Below the pieces are notes generated by a model. The model was not told the origin of the DNA. It did no database searches and saw nothing but the letters and a program-made list of their open reading frames with translations. From Alteromonas_E sp965248545 (GTDB lineage: Bacteria > Pseudomonadota > Gammaproteobacteria > Enterobacterales > Alteromonadaceae), in contig OZ252110.1 in the NCBI GenBank assembly GCA_965248545.1, forward strand, positions 3,658,001 to 3,722,000: a stretch of 64,000 nucleotides of DNA, in the 5' to 3' direction. This document shows, piece by piece, positions 27,909 to 36,286 of this stretch. How positions within the stretch are numbered: the first letter of the stretch is position 1; every line of letters starts with the position of its first letter. Position numbers and translations under genes: made by a program.

Positions 27909-28430
27909 TTATCCTAGGATCTTTAGCGTTTTCATATAACGCTCGGCATTCCCACTGTAATGTTCAGCGGATGCTTCAAGCTGTTTCGCCACTGTTTCTG
28001 GTATCGTTTTAACGATTTTACCGGGCGATCCCATCACAACGGAATAGTCTGGTACTTCCATTCCTTCGGTGATTAATGCATTCGCGCCAATGATGCAGTA
28101 CTTCCCTATTTTGGCTCCGTTTAGTACAACCGCATTGATTCCGATCAGGCTGAAATCACCTATCACGCAACCGTGCAACATAACCTTATGTCCTACGGTT
28201 ATGCCGCGTCCCAATTTCAACGGAACCCCTTCATCGGTATGTAAAACGCTACCGTCCTGAATATTAGTGTTTTCACCTACTGTAATTTGATCGCAATCAC
28301 CGCGCAGGACGGCATTAAACCAAACGCTCGAATGCGGCTTGAGCACGACATTGCCAATGACATGTGCCCCTGGCGCAACATAAACGGTTTCATCGATACT
28401 TGGCGTTAGATCGCCTAATTGATAAAGCAT
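27909..28430 (-). CDS. Gamma-carbonic anhydrase family protein (YrdA-like)
   Basis: A 173-residue left-handed beta-helix protein built of hexapeptide repeats, for example GNVVLKPHSSVWFNAVLRGD and NTNIQDGSVLHTD. Three histidines in the positions of the gamma-carbonic anhydrase zinc site are present (residues 64, 81 and 86; VLHTDEG and GHKVMLHG). Trimeric proteins of this type bind zinc or iron; whether they hydrate CO2 varies. It starts one base after the tesB stop codon and is cotranscribed with it. Rightward DNA downstream holds the candidate small RNA on the opposite strand. Confidence 0.92.
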   Translation of the reverse strand: MLYQLGDLTPSIDETVYVAPGAHVIGNVVLKPHSSVWFNAVLRGDCDQITVGENTNIQDGSVLHTDEGVPLKLGRGITVGHKVMLHGCVIGDFSLIGINAVVLNGAKIGKYCIIGANALITEGMEVPDYSVVMGSPGKIVKTIPETVAKQLEASAEHYSGNAERYMKTLKILG

Positions 28431-28431
28431 C

Positions 28432-29295
28432 TTATTTGTCTCCGGTGTAGCGAACTAACCCTTCTTGAGCGGTACTGGCAACCAATTGCCCGTTCATATC
28501 GTAAATTTTACCGTTTACCAGCCCACGGGCATTACCCGAATAGGGACTGTCCATCGAGTATAGATGCCAATCGTTCATGTTAATGTCTCGATGAAACCAG
28601 ATTGAGTGGTCAATGGTTGCAATTCTTAATTTTGGATCGTTAATCGGTATCCCATGGGGCTGCAGCGCCGTGCCGAGAAAATGAAAGTCCGATGCATAGG
28701 CAAAAACTGCCTGATGCACACGCAAGTCATCCGGCAACGGTTGTGGTGCTCTCATCCACACTTGCTTAACGGGCGCAGATGGCTTTGAACTGTAACTTTT
28801 ACTGGTATCGACCGTACGTAATTCAATCGCGCGATGGTATGGCATTGCGTCGAGCATGCGCTTGCTGAGTTTATGCGCATTTTTTTCATACAATTCCACA
28901 TCCGATGGCGTGCTTTCTTGGCTAGGCACTTTGGGCATATCGGCGTATTGATGGGTCAGATTCTGTTCGTGAATCTGAAACGACGCCGTCATGTAAAAAA
29001 TATTTTTGCCGTTTTGGATGGCCTTGACCCGTCGAGTTGAAAAACTACCCCCATCGCGCACATTTTCGACTTCGTATACAACGGGCAAACTGGCATCACC
29101 GGGTAACAAAAAATAGGAGTGGTACGAATGACACATTCTATCTTCTGGTACCGTTGCTTTTGCTGCTATCAATGATTGGCCCAGTACTTGTCCGCCAAAC
29201 AACGCTGGGAAACCTAAGTCCCAACTCGTGCCGCGGTAGATAGATGCATCGATAGCTTCTAGCGTCATTAGGTCGGTTAGTGATGCAATGTTCAT
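28432..29295 (-). CDS. tesB: Acyl-CoA thioesterase II
   Basis: Cytosolic double-hotdog thioesterase that hydrolyses medium- and long-chain acyl-CoA. At 287 residues it has the family length. Diagnostic segments are FGGQVLGQSLIAA in the first hotdog, DGGSFSTRRVKAIQNG, and in the second hotdog ASDFHFLGTALQPHG (the catalytic Asp of the Asp-Thr-Gln triad), IATIDHSIWFHR, and STAQEGLVR near the C-terminus. It lies between the kinase gene (12 bases upstream) and the carbonic anhydrase gene (one-base gap), so an rlmJ-kinase-tesB-gammaCA transcript is likely. Confidence 0.95.
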   Translation of the reverse strand: MNIASLTDLMTLEAIDASIYRGTSWDLGFPALFGGQVLGQSLIAAKATVPEDRMCHSYHSYFLLPGDASLPVVYEVENVRDGGSFSTRRVKAIQNGKNIFYMTASFQIHEQNLTHQYADMPKVPSQESTPSDVELYEKNAHKLSKRMLDAMPYHRAIELRTVDTSKSYSSKPSAPVKQVWMRAPQPLPDDLRVHQAVFAYASDFHFLGTALQPHGIPINDPKLRIATIDHSIWFHRDINMNDWHLYSMDSPYSGNARGLVNGKIYDMNGQLVASTAQEGLVRYTGDK

Positions 29296-29307
29296 AAAGA
29301 TTCTCTT

Positions 29308-31122
29308 CTATTGTGGGTAGTACACGGTACTAGCCTTACTCTGGTGTTCAAAAAACCGGGTATCTTTGTACGGAAGTTTCATAAACCCAGAAATTCCGAT
29401 CCCTGTGATCGTTGGGATCAGTTCAATGATTTTTTCCAATAGCTGCCTAAATTCAGCCTCATACCTATGGTCGAGCAACTTGTAATAATTGTGTATTTTC
29501 AAGTGATTAGGTAATGCTTCAAAAATGATACACCCCGTATGGTGTATCGTATTTAACTCAGTCAACACATCCAGCAATGGCTGTGGCAATTTGAGTAACT
29601 CATCGGGGTCATCACCATCTTCAAAATAAGAGTGCATGCGGCTTTCGTCTTCTACTGTCGACAGTTTACTGCGCTCAAATGGTATTTTTAAACCCGCATC
29701 AGGGACAAATGGTTCGCGTTCTGATTCTCGCTCAACGTGGAGCGTATCTTTCGCGTTAAACATACAGCTTTTGAAGATCCCCTCGCGATGAATCGCCCTC
29801 GCTAACGTGACGACCACATTAACCGCCATATCAAAACTGTGCTTCACGTCGGGATCAAATAAATTCAAGCTTGAATCAATGTACACCCCTTCCGCTTGCC
29901 AGCGAACCGCTAAGCCACCAACAACCGGGTATTTACCAAGGCGAGAAACCGCTGCAATAAACGCTTTTTCTGTTTCGCCCATGCCTTGCATATAATTTTT
30001 GTAATAACGCTCAAATTGCGCGTCATTGATATACTTTAAATCGTGGTGTTCCAATTCTGTTTGTTGGCGCAAATAACTTTTCCGAGAGCTATAAACGACC
30101 GTCTCGATTTCGCGATCTCGGTAACTTGCCCACGATGGGATCATAGGATTGACTTGACGCGAAAACGACTTGTTTAGTTTGATATTCTTCAATAAATACA
30201 AGTTAGCGAAAAAAGCGTCGCCGGCTTTCCTGCGGATCGCCGGGTCATCACTGAGTAATCCCGTTAGAATATCGGCAAAGACCTTGGGTAAACCTAACGC
30301 TGATGGCGGGATAACATGCCGCCCAAACCTAGAGGATTGGCCCGACGCCAATGCGTACAAGGTGCTAGCTAAACCCTGCTCGTCAAATCGTGGCGATGAC
30401 AACGCCCCATTCAGTTGGTCATCACCAATAAAATACACATCACCGAGTCGCGCATTGGTTTGTTGTAAATCACCTGACATCAAATCCATCACGTTTTGAC
30501 CAACGTGCTGGCCATGTTCGTCTAACTGCGCATAGACACTGGATCCCCAATCTATCAAGCCGACTGATTGCTGTGCTTCATCCCACACCACATTGGAAGG
30601 TTTAATATCACCATGGACAATAGGTTTAAGCCCTTGTTTCGTGGTGTTATTGCGCAAAACCAGCAGTACGTCGGCTAATTGGCAAGCTATTTTTATCAGC
30701 ATTTCAATCGGCAAAGGCCCAATCGCGAGTGAGACTTTTTCCAAATCTGCACCGGACGCTCGCTCCATTACCAGAATCGATTGTCGCTTTATCTGCTGAA
30801 ATTGAATCAACGCAGGTACGTGTGGGTGGCTCACTTGCCCGAGCATAAACGCTTCTTCTTCCAAGCGGTCTTGCACGTGTTGGGGTAGATTAATGCGAGA
30901 GAATTTGAATACGTGTTCAACCCCATCGGTATTAGTACCACTGAAAGCGAACCCAAATGCGCCTTTACCGATCATTTCGATGTCTCGATACCCCAACCTT
31001 TCGAGTTGGTGGGTACACAGCGCAAACCAATCCTTGAGTTTTTTTGCATCAGCATGAGAGAGCAGATATATGCTCTGCTCCTCTGGGATGTAAAAGTGCT
31101 TTAAATCGCTGGGTTGAGACAT
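29308..31122 (-). CDS. Serine/threonine protein kinase with unknown C-terminal domain
   Basis: A 604-residue cytosolic protein. Residues about 40-320 form a Ser/Thr kinase domain: GKGAFGFAFSGT is the glycine loop and VFKFSR carries the ATP-binding lysine. HGDIKPSNVVWD at about residue 167 is the catalytic loop with HGD in place of HRD, and DWG at about 190 replaces DFG. The conserved Asp residues needed for catalysis are kept, so activity is plausible. The remaining 280 residues, with SRLGKYPVVGGLAVRWQAEGVYIDSS, are not a recognised sensor and contain no membrane helix. It sits four bases after rlmJ and 12 bases before tesB. Substrates cannot be inferred. Confidence 0.85.
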   Translation of the reverse strand: MSQPSDLKHFYIPEEQSIYLLSHADAKKLKDWFALCTHQLERLGYRDIEMIGKGAFGFAFSGTNTDGVEHVFKFSRINLPQHVQDRLEEEAFMLGQVSHPHVPALIQFQQIKRQSILVMERASGADLEKVSLAIGPLPIEMLIKIACQLADVLLVLRNNTTKQGLKPIVHGDIKPSNVVWDEAQQSVGLIDWGSSVYAQLDEHGQHVGQNVMDLMSGDLQQTNARLGDVYFIGDDQLNGALSSPRFDEQGLASTLYALASGQSSRFGRHVIPPSALGLPKVFADILTGLLSDDPAIRRKAGDAFFANLYLLKNIKLNKSFSRQVNPMIPSWASYRDREIETVVYSSRKSYLRQQTELEHHDLKYINDAQFERYYKNYMQGMGETEKAFIAAVSRLGKYPVVGGLAVRWQAEGVYIDSSLNLFDPDVKHSFDMAVNVVVTLARAIHREGIFKSCMFNAKDTLHVERESEREPFVPDAGLKIPFERSKLSTVEDESRMHSYFEDGDDPDELLKLPQPLLDVLTELNTIHHTGCIIFEALPNHLKIHNYYKLLDHRYEAEFRQLLEKIIELIPTITGIGISGFMKLPYKDTRFFEHQSKASTVYYPQ

Positions 31123-31125
31123 AAG

Positions 31126-31971
31126 TTAAGACGATTGCTTTAACCAGGTGACGCTCGCTTCTGTGCAGGCTAATTGGGAACCGAGGAACTGCAACACTTC
31201 TTGCATCGTCTCATAAAATTGCCATGGGGCATTTAAGACTAAAACACCTGAACCATACATGCCAACATCTTCCGAGTTTTCGGACACACACAAACGCAAA
31301 TTGATGGCACTATCGATTTCATCGTCGACAAGTTGTTCGACCATTTTGGGCGATAAACTGGCTTTTTCCCCTGCTCGTTTCGATAACAAGGGATACCAAA
31401 GTAAGACGCAGGCGTTGGACCAACGTTTGTGTACGCCTTGAATCGCTTTTACGACTTGTCGGTATTCACTGGCTTGTTCATAAGGCGGGTCAATTAATAG
31501 CATGCCGCGTTTAATCTTTGGCGGCGAGAGCGCAATTGCTCCCTCTAAACCATCTCGATGATGAATGTGCGCGTCTTTTAGCACTCGACACCGCTTTAAT
31601 TTCGCGGCTTCTGCTGGGTGAAGCTCCATGATGATATGCTCATCTTGCGCGCGCAACATCGCTTGCACTATCGCGGGAGATCCAGGTAACTCACCTCGCT
31701 CTCGATAGGCTTGCACAATATCAATATACTGCTGCACCGGCGGTGGCGCATTTTCGTCACTATCGATGATTTGAGTAACGCCTGTGTCGTACTCTTTATT
31801 CAGCATCACTTGCTGATCTGAAAGCGCATAAACGCCGGCGCCTGCGTGAGTATCAATAACGGTAAACGGCTTCGTCTTCTGTGTCATCTTGCCAATTGCA
31901 GCGATGACCGCGATGTGCTTTAACACATCCGCGTGATTGCCAATGTGAAAAGCGTGTTTGTAGCTAAGCAA
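31126..31971 (-). CDS. rlmJ: 23S rRNA (adenine2030-N6)-methyltransferase RlmJ
   Basis: Methylates A2030 of 23S rRNA using SAM. The 281-residue product matches E. coli RlmJ: SYKHAFHIGNHADVLKH at the N-terminus, the SAM site IDTHAGAGVY, and the catalytic DPPYE motif in LLIDPPYEQ. The family begins exactly with the residues M-L-S-Y-x-H, which places the start on a TTG codon at 31971, preceded by CGGGACA. A further upstream TTG adds six residues not found in the family. The non-ATG start suggests modest translation. It is the first gene of a probable four-gene unit with the kinase, tesB and gamma carbonic anhydrase genes. Confidence 0.94.
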   Translation of the reverse strand: MLSYKHAFHIGNHADVLKHIAVIAAIGKMTQKTKPFTVIDTHAGAGVYALSDQQVMLNKEYDTGVTQIIDSDENAPPPVQQYIDIVQAYRERGELPGSPAIVQAMLRAQDEHIIMELHPAEAAKLKRCRVLKDAHIHHRDGLEGAIALSPPKIKRGMLLIDPPYEQASEYRQVVKAIQGVHKRWSNACVLLWYPLLSKRAGEKASLSPKMVEQLVDDEIDSAINLRLCVSENSEDVGMYGSGVLVLNAPWQFYETMQEVLQFLGSQLACTEASVTWLKQSS

Positions 31972-32044
31972 AAGTGCTGTCCCGACCAATAATTCGTGGT
32001 CATTTAAGCATTTAAGTAACGGTGAGTAAACGATATTTAAGAGT

Positions 32045-32070
32045 AGGCTCTGATATTGATTTCAGAGCCT
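32045..32070. terminator. Hairpin between the BCKDH operon and rlmJ, possible terminator
   Basis: AGGCTCTGA at 32045-32053 and its complement at 32062-32070 enclose an eight-base loop, 13 bases beyond the E2 stop codon. T-rich sequence after the stem is weak on both strands, so termination may be partial. Confidence 0.5.
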
Positions 32071-32083
32071 TCTAAAAGTGTGA

Positions 32084-33679
32084 TTAACGCAACGCAATCA
32101 ACATACTGGCTGGGTTTTGCAAATACCCCATAAAGGTATTATTGAACTTGACCATAGTGGCACCGTCGATCACCCGGTGATCGCCAGACCAGTTGACCGT
32201 CATGATGTTCGCTGCAACAACATTGTCGTTTGCATCGAACCTGGGCAAACGCTGTGTTTTACCCAACGCGACAATCGCAACTTCTGGTTTGTTAATTACC
32301 GGTGTAGCGGTCGTGCCGCCAATAGCACCGATGTTGGAAATACTAATAGTACCACCAGACAAATCTTGACCACTGAGTTTGCCTTCTCGCGCTTTATCAA
32401 TTAATTCATTCAGCTCAATCGCAATGCGTTCGATCGACTTGTTCTGAACCGCTTTGATATTCGGTACCAACAAACCAATTTTACTGTCTACAGCCAAGCC
32501 GATATTGTGATCGGCTAGATAAGTAAGCTCACTTCCGTCATCAGCTAAACGGCTGTTGATGATCGGGAATGCCTGCAATGCCAGTGACAACGCTTTGATG
32601 AAAAATGGCATGAAAGACAACTTAACGCCTTTCTTCTCCAACGCCGGTTTTAGCTCAGCGCGCAGTGCGATCAAAGCAGACATATCAAGCTCGTCACTGA
32701 CAGTGAAGTGCGGGATAGTGCTGACTGATTCAGTCATTTGCTTGGCCATCGCAGCCTGAATACCCTTCACTTTTACCGTGACATCTTGTTCACTGCTGGC
32801 AGTATCAACGGCTGCTTTTGACGCTACTGGCTGTGCTGGGGACTTGGCTGGTGCGTTGACTGCTGCAAGCACGTCTTGCTTTAACACGCGTCCTTTTTTG
32901 CCCGTGCCCGAAACCGTGTGTAAATCAATGTTGTTCTCACGCGCAACGCGTCTTACCGCCGGGCTGGCTAATACCTTGCCGGATATCGCGACTGGCGCTT
33001 CGAATTGACCACCTTGTTGTTTTGCCGCGCTTGACGACTCCACTGCGGATTTAGGCGCTTCTGCTACCGGTGCTTGACCACTTGGTTGCGGCTGTGGTGC
33101 ATTAGTTGCAAACTGATCAGACTGTAACGCAAACAAAGGTGCATGAACCTTCGCGATCTCACCTTCTTGATGATACTGCTTTACAATAACACCAGAGTGT
33201 TTCGCGGGTATTTCCACCACGGCTTTGTCAGTCATAACCTCAATAACCGCTTGGTCTTCTTCAACTGAATCGCCTTCAGCTACCAACCATTTGACAATCT
33301 CACACTCAACAATACCTTCACCAATGTCAGGTAGAATAAAATCTTCTTCACCGGCTGTCGCCGCAGGCTCAGAGGTGGTTGTGGCAGGTGTTACAGTGTC
33401 ATTTGCCGCAACTGATGGCGCCTCTGTAGACGGCGCATCACCGGCAATATTCATCGCAAACAACGGTGCGTGTACCTTGGCGATTTCACCCACTGCATAG
33501 TGCAGTTTGGTGACAGTTCCCGAGTGCATCGCTGGGATCTGAACCGTGGCTTTATCAGTCATGACTTCCGCAACAGGCTGATCTTCTTCAATCACATCGC
33601 CTTCTTGTACCAACCACTCAAGTAGTTCGCACTCAACAATGCCCTCACCTATATCGGGTAATATAAAATCAGTACTCAT
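32084..33679 (-). CDS. bkdB: Branched-chain 2-oxoacid dehydrogenase E2, lipoamide acyltransferase
   Basis: The 531-residue core of the branched-chain 2-oxoacid dehydrogenase complex, which transfers acyl groups from lipoyl arms to CoA. Two N-terminal lipoyl domains are present, with the lipoylated lysine in VMTDKA at residues 43 and 152. They are separated by Ala/Pro/Thr-rich linkers. The peripheral-subunit-binding domain lies at about residues 236-274 (SPAVRRVARENNIDL, then KKGRVLKQDV), and the acyltransferase domain ends with DHRVIDG, placing the catalytic His at 501 and Asp at 505. It is the third gene of an E1alpha-E1beta-E2 operon; no E3 gene follows, so the complex probably uses a dihydrolipoamide dehydrogenase encoded elsewhere. 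Confidence 0.93.
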   Translation of the reverse strand: MSTDFILPDIGEGIVECELLEWLVQEGDVIEEDQPVAEVMTDKATVQIPAMHSGTVTKLHYAVGEIAKVHAPLFAMNIAGDAPSTEAPSVAANDTVTPATTTSEPAATAGEEDFILPDIGEGIVECEIVKWLVAEGDSVEEDQAVIEVMTDKAVVEIPAKHSGVIVKQYHQEGEIAKVHAPLFALQSDQFATNAPQPQPSGQAPVAEAPKSAVESSSAAKQQGGQFEAPVAISGKVLASPAVRRVARENNIDLHTVSGTGKKGRVLKQDVLAAVNAPAKSPAQPVASKAAVDTASSEQDVTVKVKGIQAAMAKQMTESVSTIPHFTVSDELDMSALIALRAELKPALEKKGVKLSFMPFFIKALSLALQAFPIINSRLADDGSELTYLADHNIGLAVDSKIGLLVPNIKAVQNKSIERIAIELNELIDKAREGKLSGQDLSGGTISISNIGAIGGTTATPVINKPEVAIVALGKTQRLPRFDANDNVVAANIMTVNWSGDHRVIDGATMVKFNNTFMGYLQNPASMLIALR

Positions 33680-33689
33680 CTCTTTACCC

Positions 33690-34667
33690 TCAGTAATTCA
33701 TTGTCTTTTTAATGGCTTCATACGTTTTAAGGTGGTCCGGCATATATTCTTTTTCATGCGCCAAAGGATACGGAGTATCCAACCCACACACACGACTAAT
33801 CGGCGCTTCCAAGTATAAGAAACACTTATCTTGAATCGTCGCGGCGATTTCGCCTGCGAATCCACCGGTTTGTGGCGCTTCGTGATTGATCAACAAACGC
33901 CCGGTTTTCATCACAGAATTAGCAACTGTTTCAGCATCCCAGGGTAAAATACTGCGCAAATCAACTACTTCGCAGCTGATACCATCCTCGCGTGCCATTG
34001 CGGCAGCTTGCTGGACCACTTCAACCTGTGCACCCCATGCCAAAAGCGTTATGTCGGTTCCTTCTTCAACCACGTCCGCTTTACCTAACGGCAAGGTGTA
34101 ATCCTCTTCAGGCACATCACTTACAGAAGCACGATACAAACGCTTCGGCTCCATAAACAGTACCGGGTTGTCGTCACGAATCGACGCGAGCAATAAGCCT
34201 TTTGCTTGATAAGGGTTACGCGGCACTACAATTTTCATTCCAGGCGTGTGCGCGAAATATGCTTCTGGCGACTGTGAGTGATACAAACCGCCAGCGATGC
34301 CGCCGCCATACGGCGTTCTGATGGTGAGTGAACCACAGGTAAATTGACCACCAGAACGATAGCGGAATTTAGCTGTTTCATTCACGATTTGGTCAAACGC
34401 AGGAAAGATATAATCCGCAAATTGGATTTCAGCCACGGGATAGGAACCTTGTGATGCAAGTCCGTTCGCAAAGCCGATAATACCTTGTTCGGTTAGCGGC
34501 GAGTTGAAGCAACGGTCACGACCAAACTTTTCTTGTAGGTTGCTCGTTGCGCGAAATACGCCACCGAAATGACCAACATCTTCACCAAATACCACAACCT
34601 TTTCATTGCGCTGCATTTCCAAAATCAACGCATTATTGATTGCTTGTAACAAATTCATCTGCGTCAT
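33690..34667 (-). CDS. bkdA2: Branched-chain 2-oxoacid dehydrogenase E1 component, beta subunit
   Basis: A 325-residue transketolase-like subunit that with the alpha subunit decarboxylates branched-chain 2-oxoacids using thiamine diphosphate. The family opening VVFGEDVGHFGGVFRAT, the segment AEIQFADYIFPAFDQIVNE and the ThDP-contacting Glu in the LTEQGIIGFANG region are present. The C-terminal transketolase domain contains LLAWGAQVEVV and NHEAPQTGGFAGEI. The gene start overlaps the alpha-subunit stop by one base and E2 begins 10 bases downstream, so the three subunits are translated from one message. The FGEDVGHFGGVFR pattern separates branched-chain from pyruvate dehydrogenase. Confidence 0.94.
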   Translation of the reverse strand: MTQMNLLQAINNALILEMQRNEKVVVFGEDVGHFGGVFRATSNLQEKFGRDRCFNSPLTEQGIIGFANGLASQGSYPVAEIQFADYIFPAFDQIVNETAKFRYRSGGQFTCGSLTIRTPYGGGIAGGLYHSQSPEAYFAHTPGMKIVVPRNPYQAKGLLLASIRDDNPVLFMEPKRLYRASVSDVPEEDYTLPLGKADVVEEGTDITLLAWGAQVEVVQQAAAMAREDGISCEVVDLRSILPWDAETVANSVMKTGRLLINHEAPQTGGFAGEIAATIQDKCFLYLEAPISRVCGLDTPYPLAHEKEYMPDHLKTYEAIKKTMNY

Positions 34668-35854
34668 TATTCAATCTCCCCTGATGTTTTTGGGTAGGCT
34701 TCAGGGTATTTCTTGATATGTCCTTTAAGCGCTTCAAGCTGTTCTTGTAGGTGCCATGGAACCTCGGCGTATACGTCATTGACCAAATCATCAATGTGGC
34801 ATACCGCCACTTTTTCCGCGGTTTTCACTGCCGCTAAGATTTCCTCACGGGTCTGCGTTAAAAACGCATCATGAGCGGCTTGATCAAACCAACCATTATC
34901 AGTTACCCACTGCTTAAAGCGATTAATAGGGTCTTTTTGACGCCATTTTTCTTCTTCTTCTTTTGAGCGATAACCGGTTGGGTCGTCTGACGTCGAGTGC
35001 GCAGCTAAGCGATACGTCATGGCTTCTACCAGCACAGGGCAATTCTCTTGCAGTGCGATCTCTCGGGCTTTTTTGGTTGCCATGTAAACCGCTAATGCGT
35101 CGTTACCGTCAACACGGATGGTTTTAATGCCGTAGCCAATACCGCGAGACGCAATGCCGTCTCCAGCAAACTGTTCTTCTGCAGGCGTTGAAATGGCATA
35201 GCCATTGTTACGACAGAAAAATACCACCGGACAATTCAATACAGCAGCCATATTAAGGCCCGCATGGAAGTCCCCTTCAGAAGCAGCACCTTCTCCAAAG
35301 TAACAAATGGTAATCGCGTCGTTACCTTCTAAGCGTTGGCCATAGGCATAACCAGACGCTTGTGGGATTTGAGTACCCAAGGGTGAAGATATCGTCATGA
35401 AGTTTAACGGTTTATCACCATAGTGAATGGGCATTTGACGACCTTTATTTGGGTCTAAGCGGTTACTGAACATTTGGTTCATAAACTGCTCTGTGGTGTA
35501 ACCGCGATATGCTAACGCAGCTTGCTCACGGTACTGCGACATGATCATGTCAACGCTTTCAAGCGCCGCTGCACTGGCTGTCGTTGCCGCCTCTTCACCG
35601 GTACACGCCAGATAGAAACTGATGCGCCCTTGACGCTGAGCCGCGATCATTCGCTCGTCCAACAAGCGAATGTATTCCATCGTATTCAGAATTTTTACTG
35701 CGTCTTCTTTGCTCATCTCGGGTGTTTGCGCACCTTCGATCAGTTTCCCGTCTTCTGAGAGGATTTGCAGCATGGGAATATCCACGATGCCATTTGCGAT
35801 GATATTTACCGAATCAGTCGTTTTGACGTCCGATAAATGATTACGGTCGTTCAT
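34667..35854 (-). CDS. bkdA1: Branched-chain 2-oxoacid dehydrogenase E1 component, alpha subunit
   Basis: A 395-residue E1 alpha subunit. The ThDP-binding motif is visible from GEGAASEGDFHAGLNMAAVLN through the NNGYAIST end, and EAMTYRLAAHSTSDDPTGYR is the phosphorylation-loop region typical of branched-chain and not pyruvate enzymes. First gene of the operon: ATG at 35854 is preceded by GGAG, and 432 bases of non-coding DNA separate it from the divergent S8 protease gene. The complex converts the 2-oxo acids of Leu, Ile and Val to branched acyl-CoAs, useful both for amino-acid use and for branched fatty-acid primers. Confidence 0.94.
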   Translation of the reverse strand: MNDRNHLSDVKTTDSVNIIANGIVDIPMLQILSEDGKLIEGAQTPEMSKEDAVKILNTMEYIRLLDERMIAAQRQGRISFYLACTGEEAATTASAAALESVDMIMSQYREQAALAYRGYTTEQFMNQMFSNRLDPNKGRQMPIHYGDKPLNFMTISSPLGTQIPQASGYAYGQRLEGNDAITICYFGEGAASEGDFHAGLNMAAVLNCPVVFFCRNNGYAISTPAEEQFAGDGIASRGIGYGIKTIRVDGNDALAVYMATKKAREIALQENCPVLVEAMTYRLAAHSTSDDPTGYRSKEEEEKWRQKDPINRFKQWVTDNGWFDQAAHDAFLTQTREEILAAVKTAEKVAVCHIDDLVNDVYAEVPWHLQEQLEALKGHIKKYPEAYPKTSGEIE

Positions 35855-36286
35855 TCAAAACTCCGCGTTTTAGTTGTAGGATTATTAACGACAAAATACT
35901 ACGTGAACTCGCTAATCCGAATGTTGCTTTTTCACCAGCAAAGAATCCTCAAGAGTGACATTTATTTCACATCTATTAACAACTGAGAAACATTTATCCT
36001 ACTAATTATGAGATATGAAGGGTTGAATTCAGGCCTTGTGCATAAATGGCTGTTTAAACCTAAATTGCTCTGCATCTATATTCGATAAGTACATATCAGA
36101 AAATGAAAAATTTCTATTTAAAGGAGATTACAAAGCTCTATAAATTGTGCTAAAACTAATAGAGTCGTGTTATGCGACATTTTTATGACACTCGATCGTT
36201 CAAAAAATCGAAACTCATATCAAATAACAATAATCTATTAAATCCCAGGGACTTAATTCCCCTAACAGGAAGACGGAGGTTAACCT
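35855..36286. promoter_or_regulatory. Divergent intergenic region between BCKDH operon and S8 protease
   Basis: 432 AT-rich bases with no credible gene. It must hold the promoters of both divergent units. I see GGAG before the bkdA1 ATG at one end and GGAGGT six bases before the protease GTG at the other. The short inverted repeat GTCG-7-CGAC at about 36165-36179 may be an operator. No promoter hexamers were convincing enough to assign. Confidence 0.45.
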
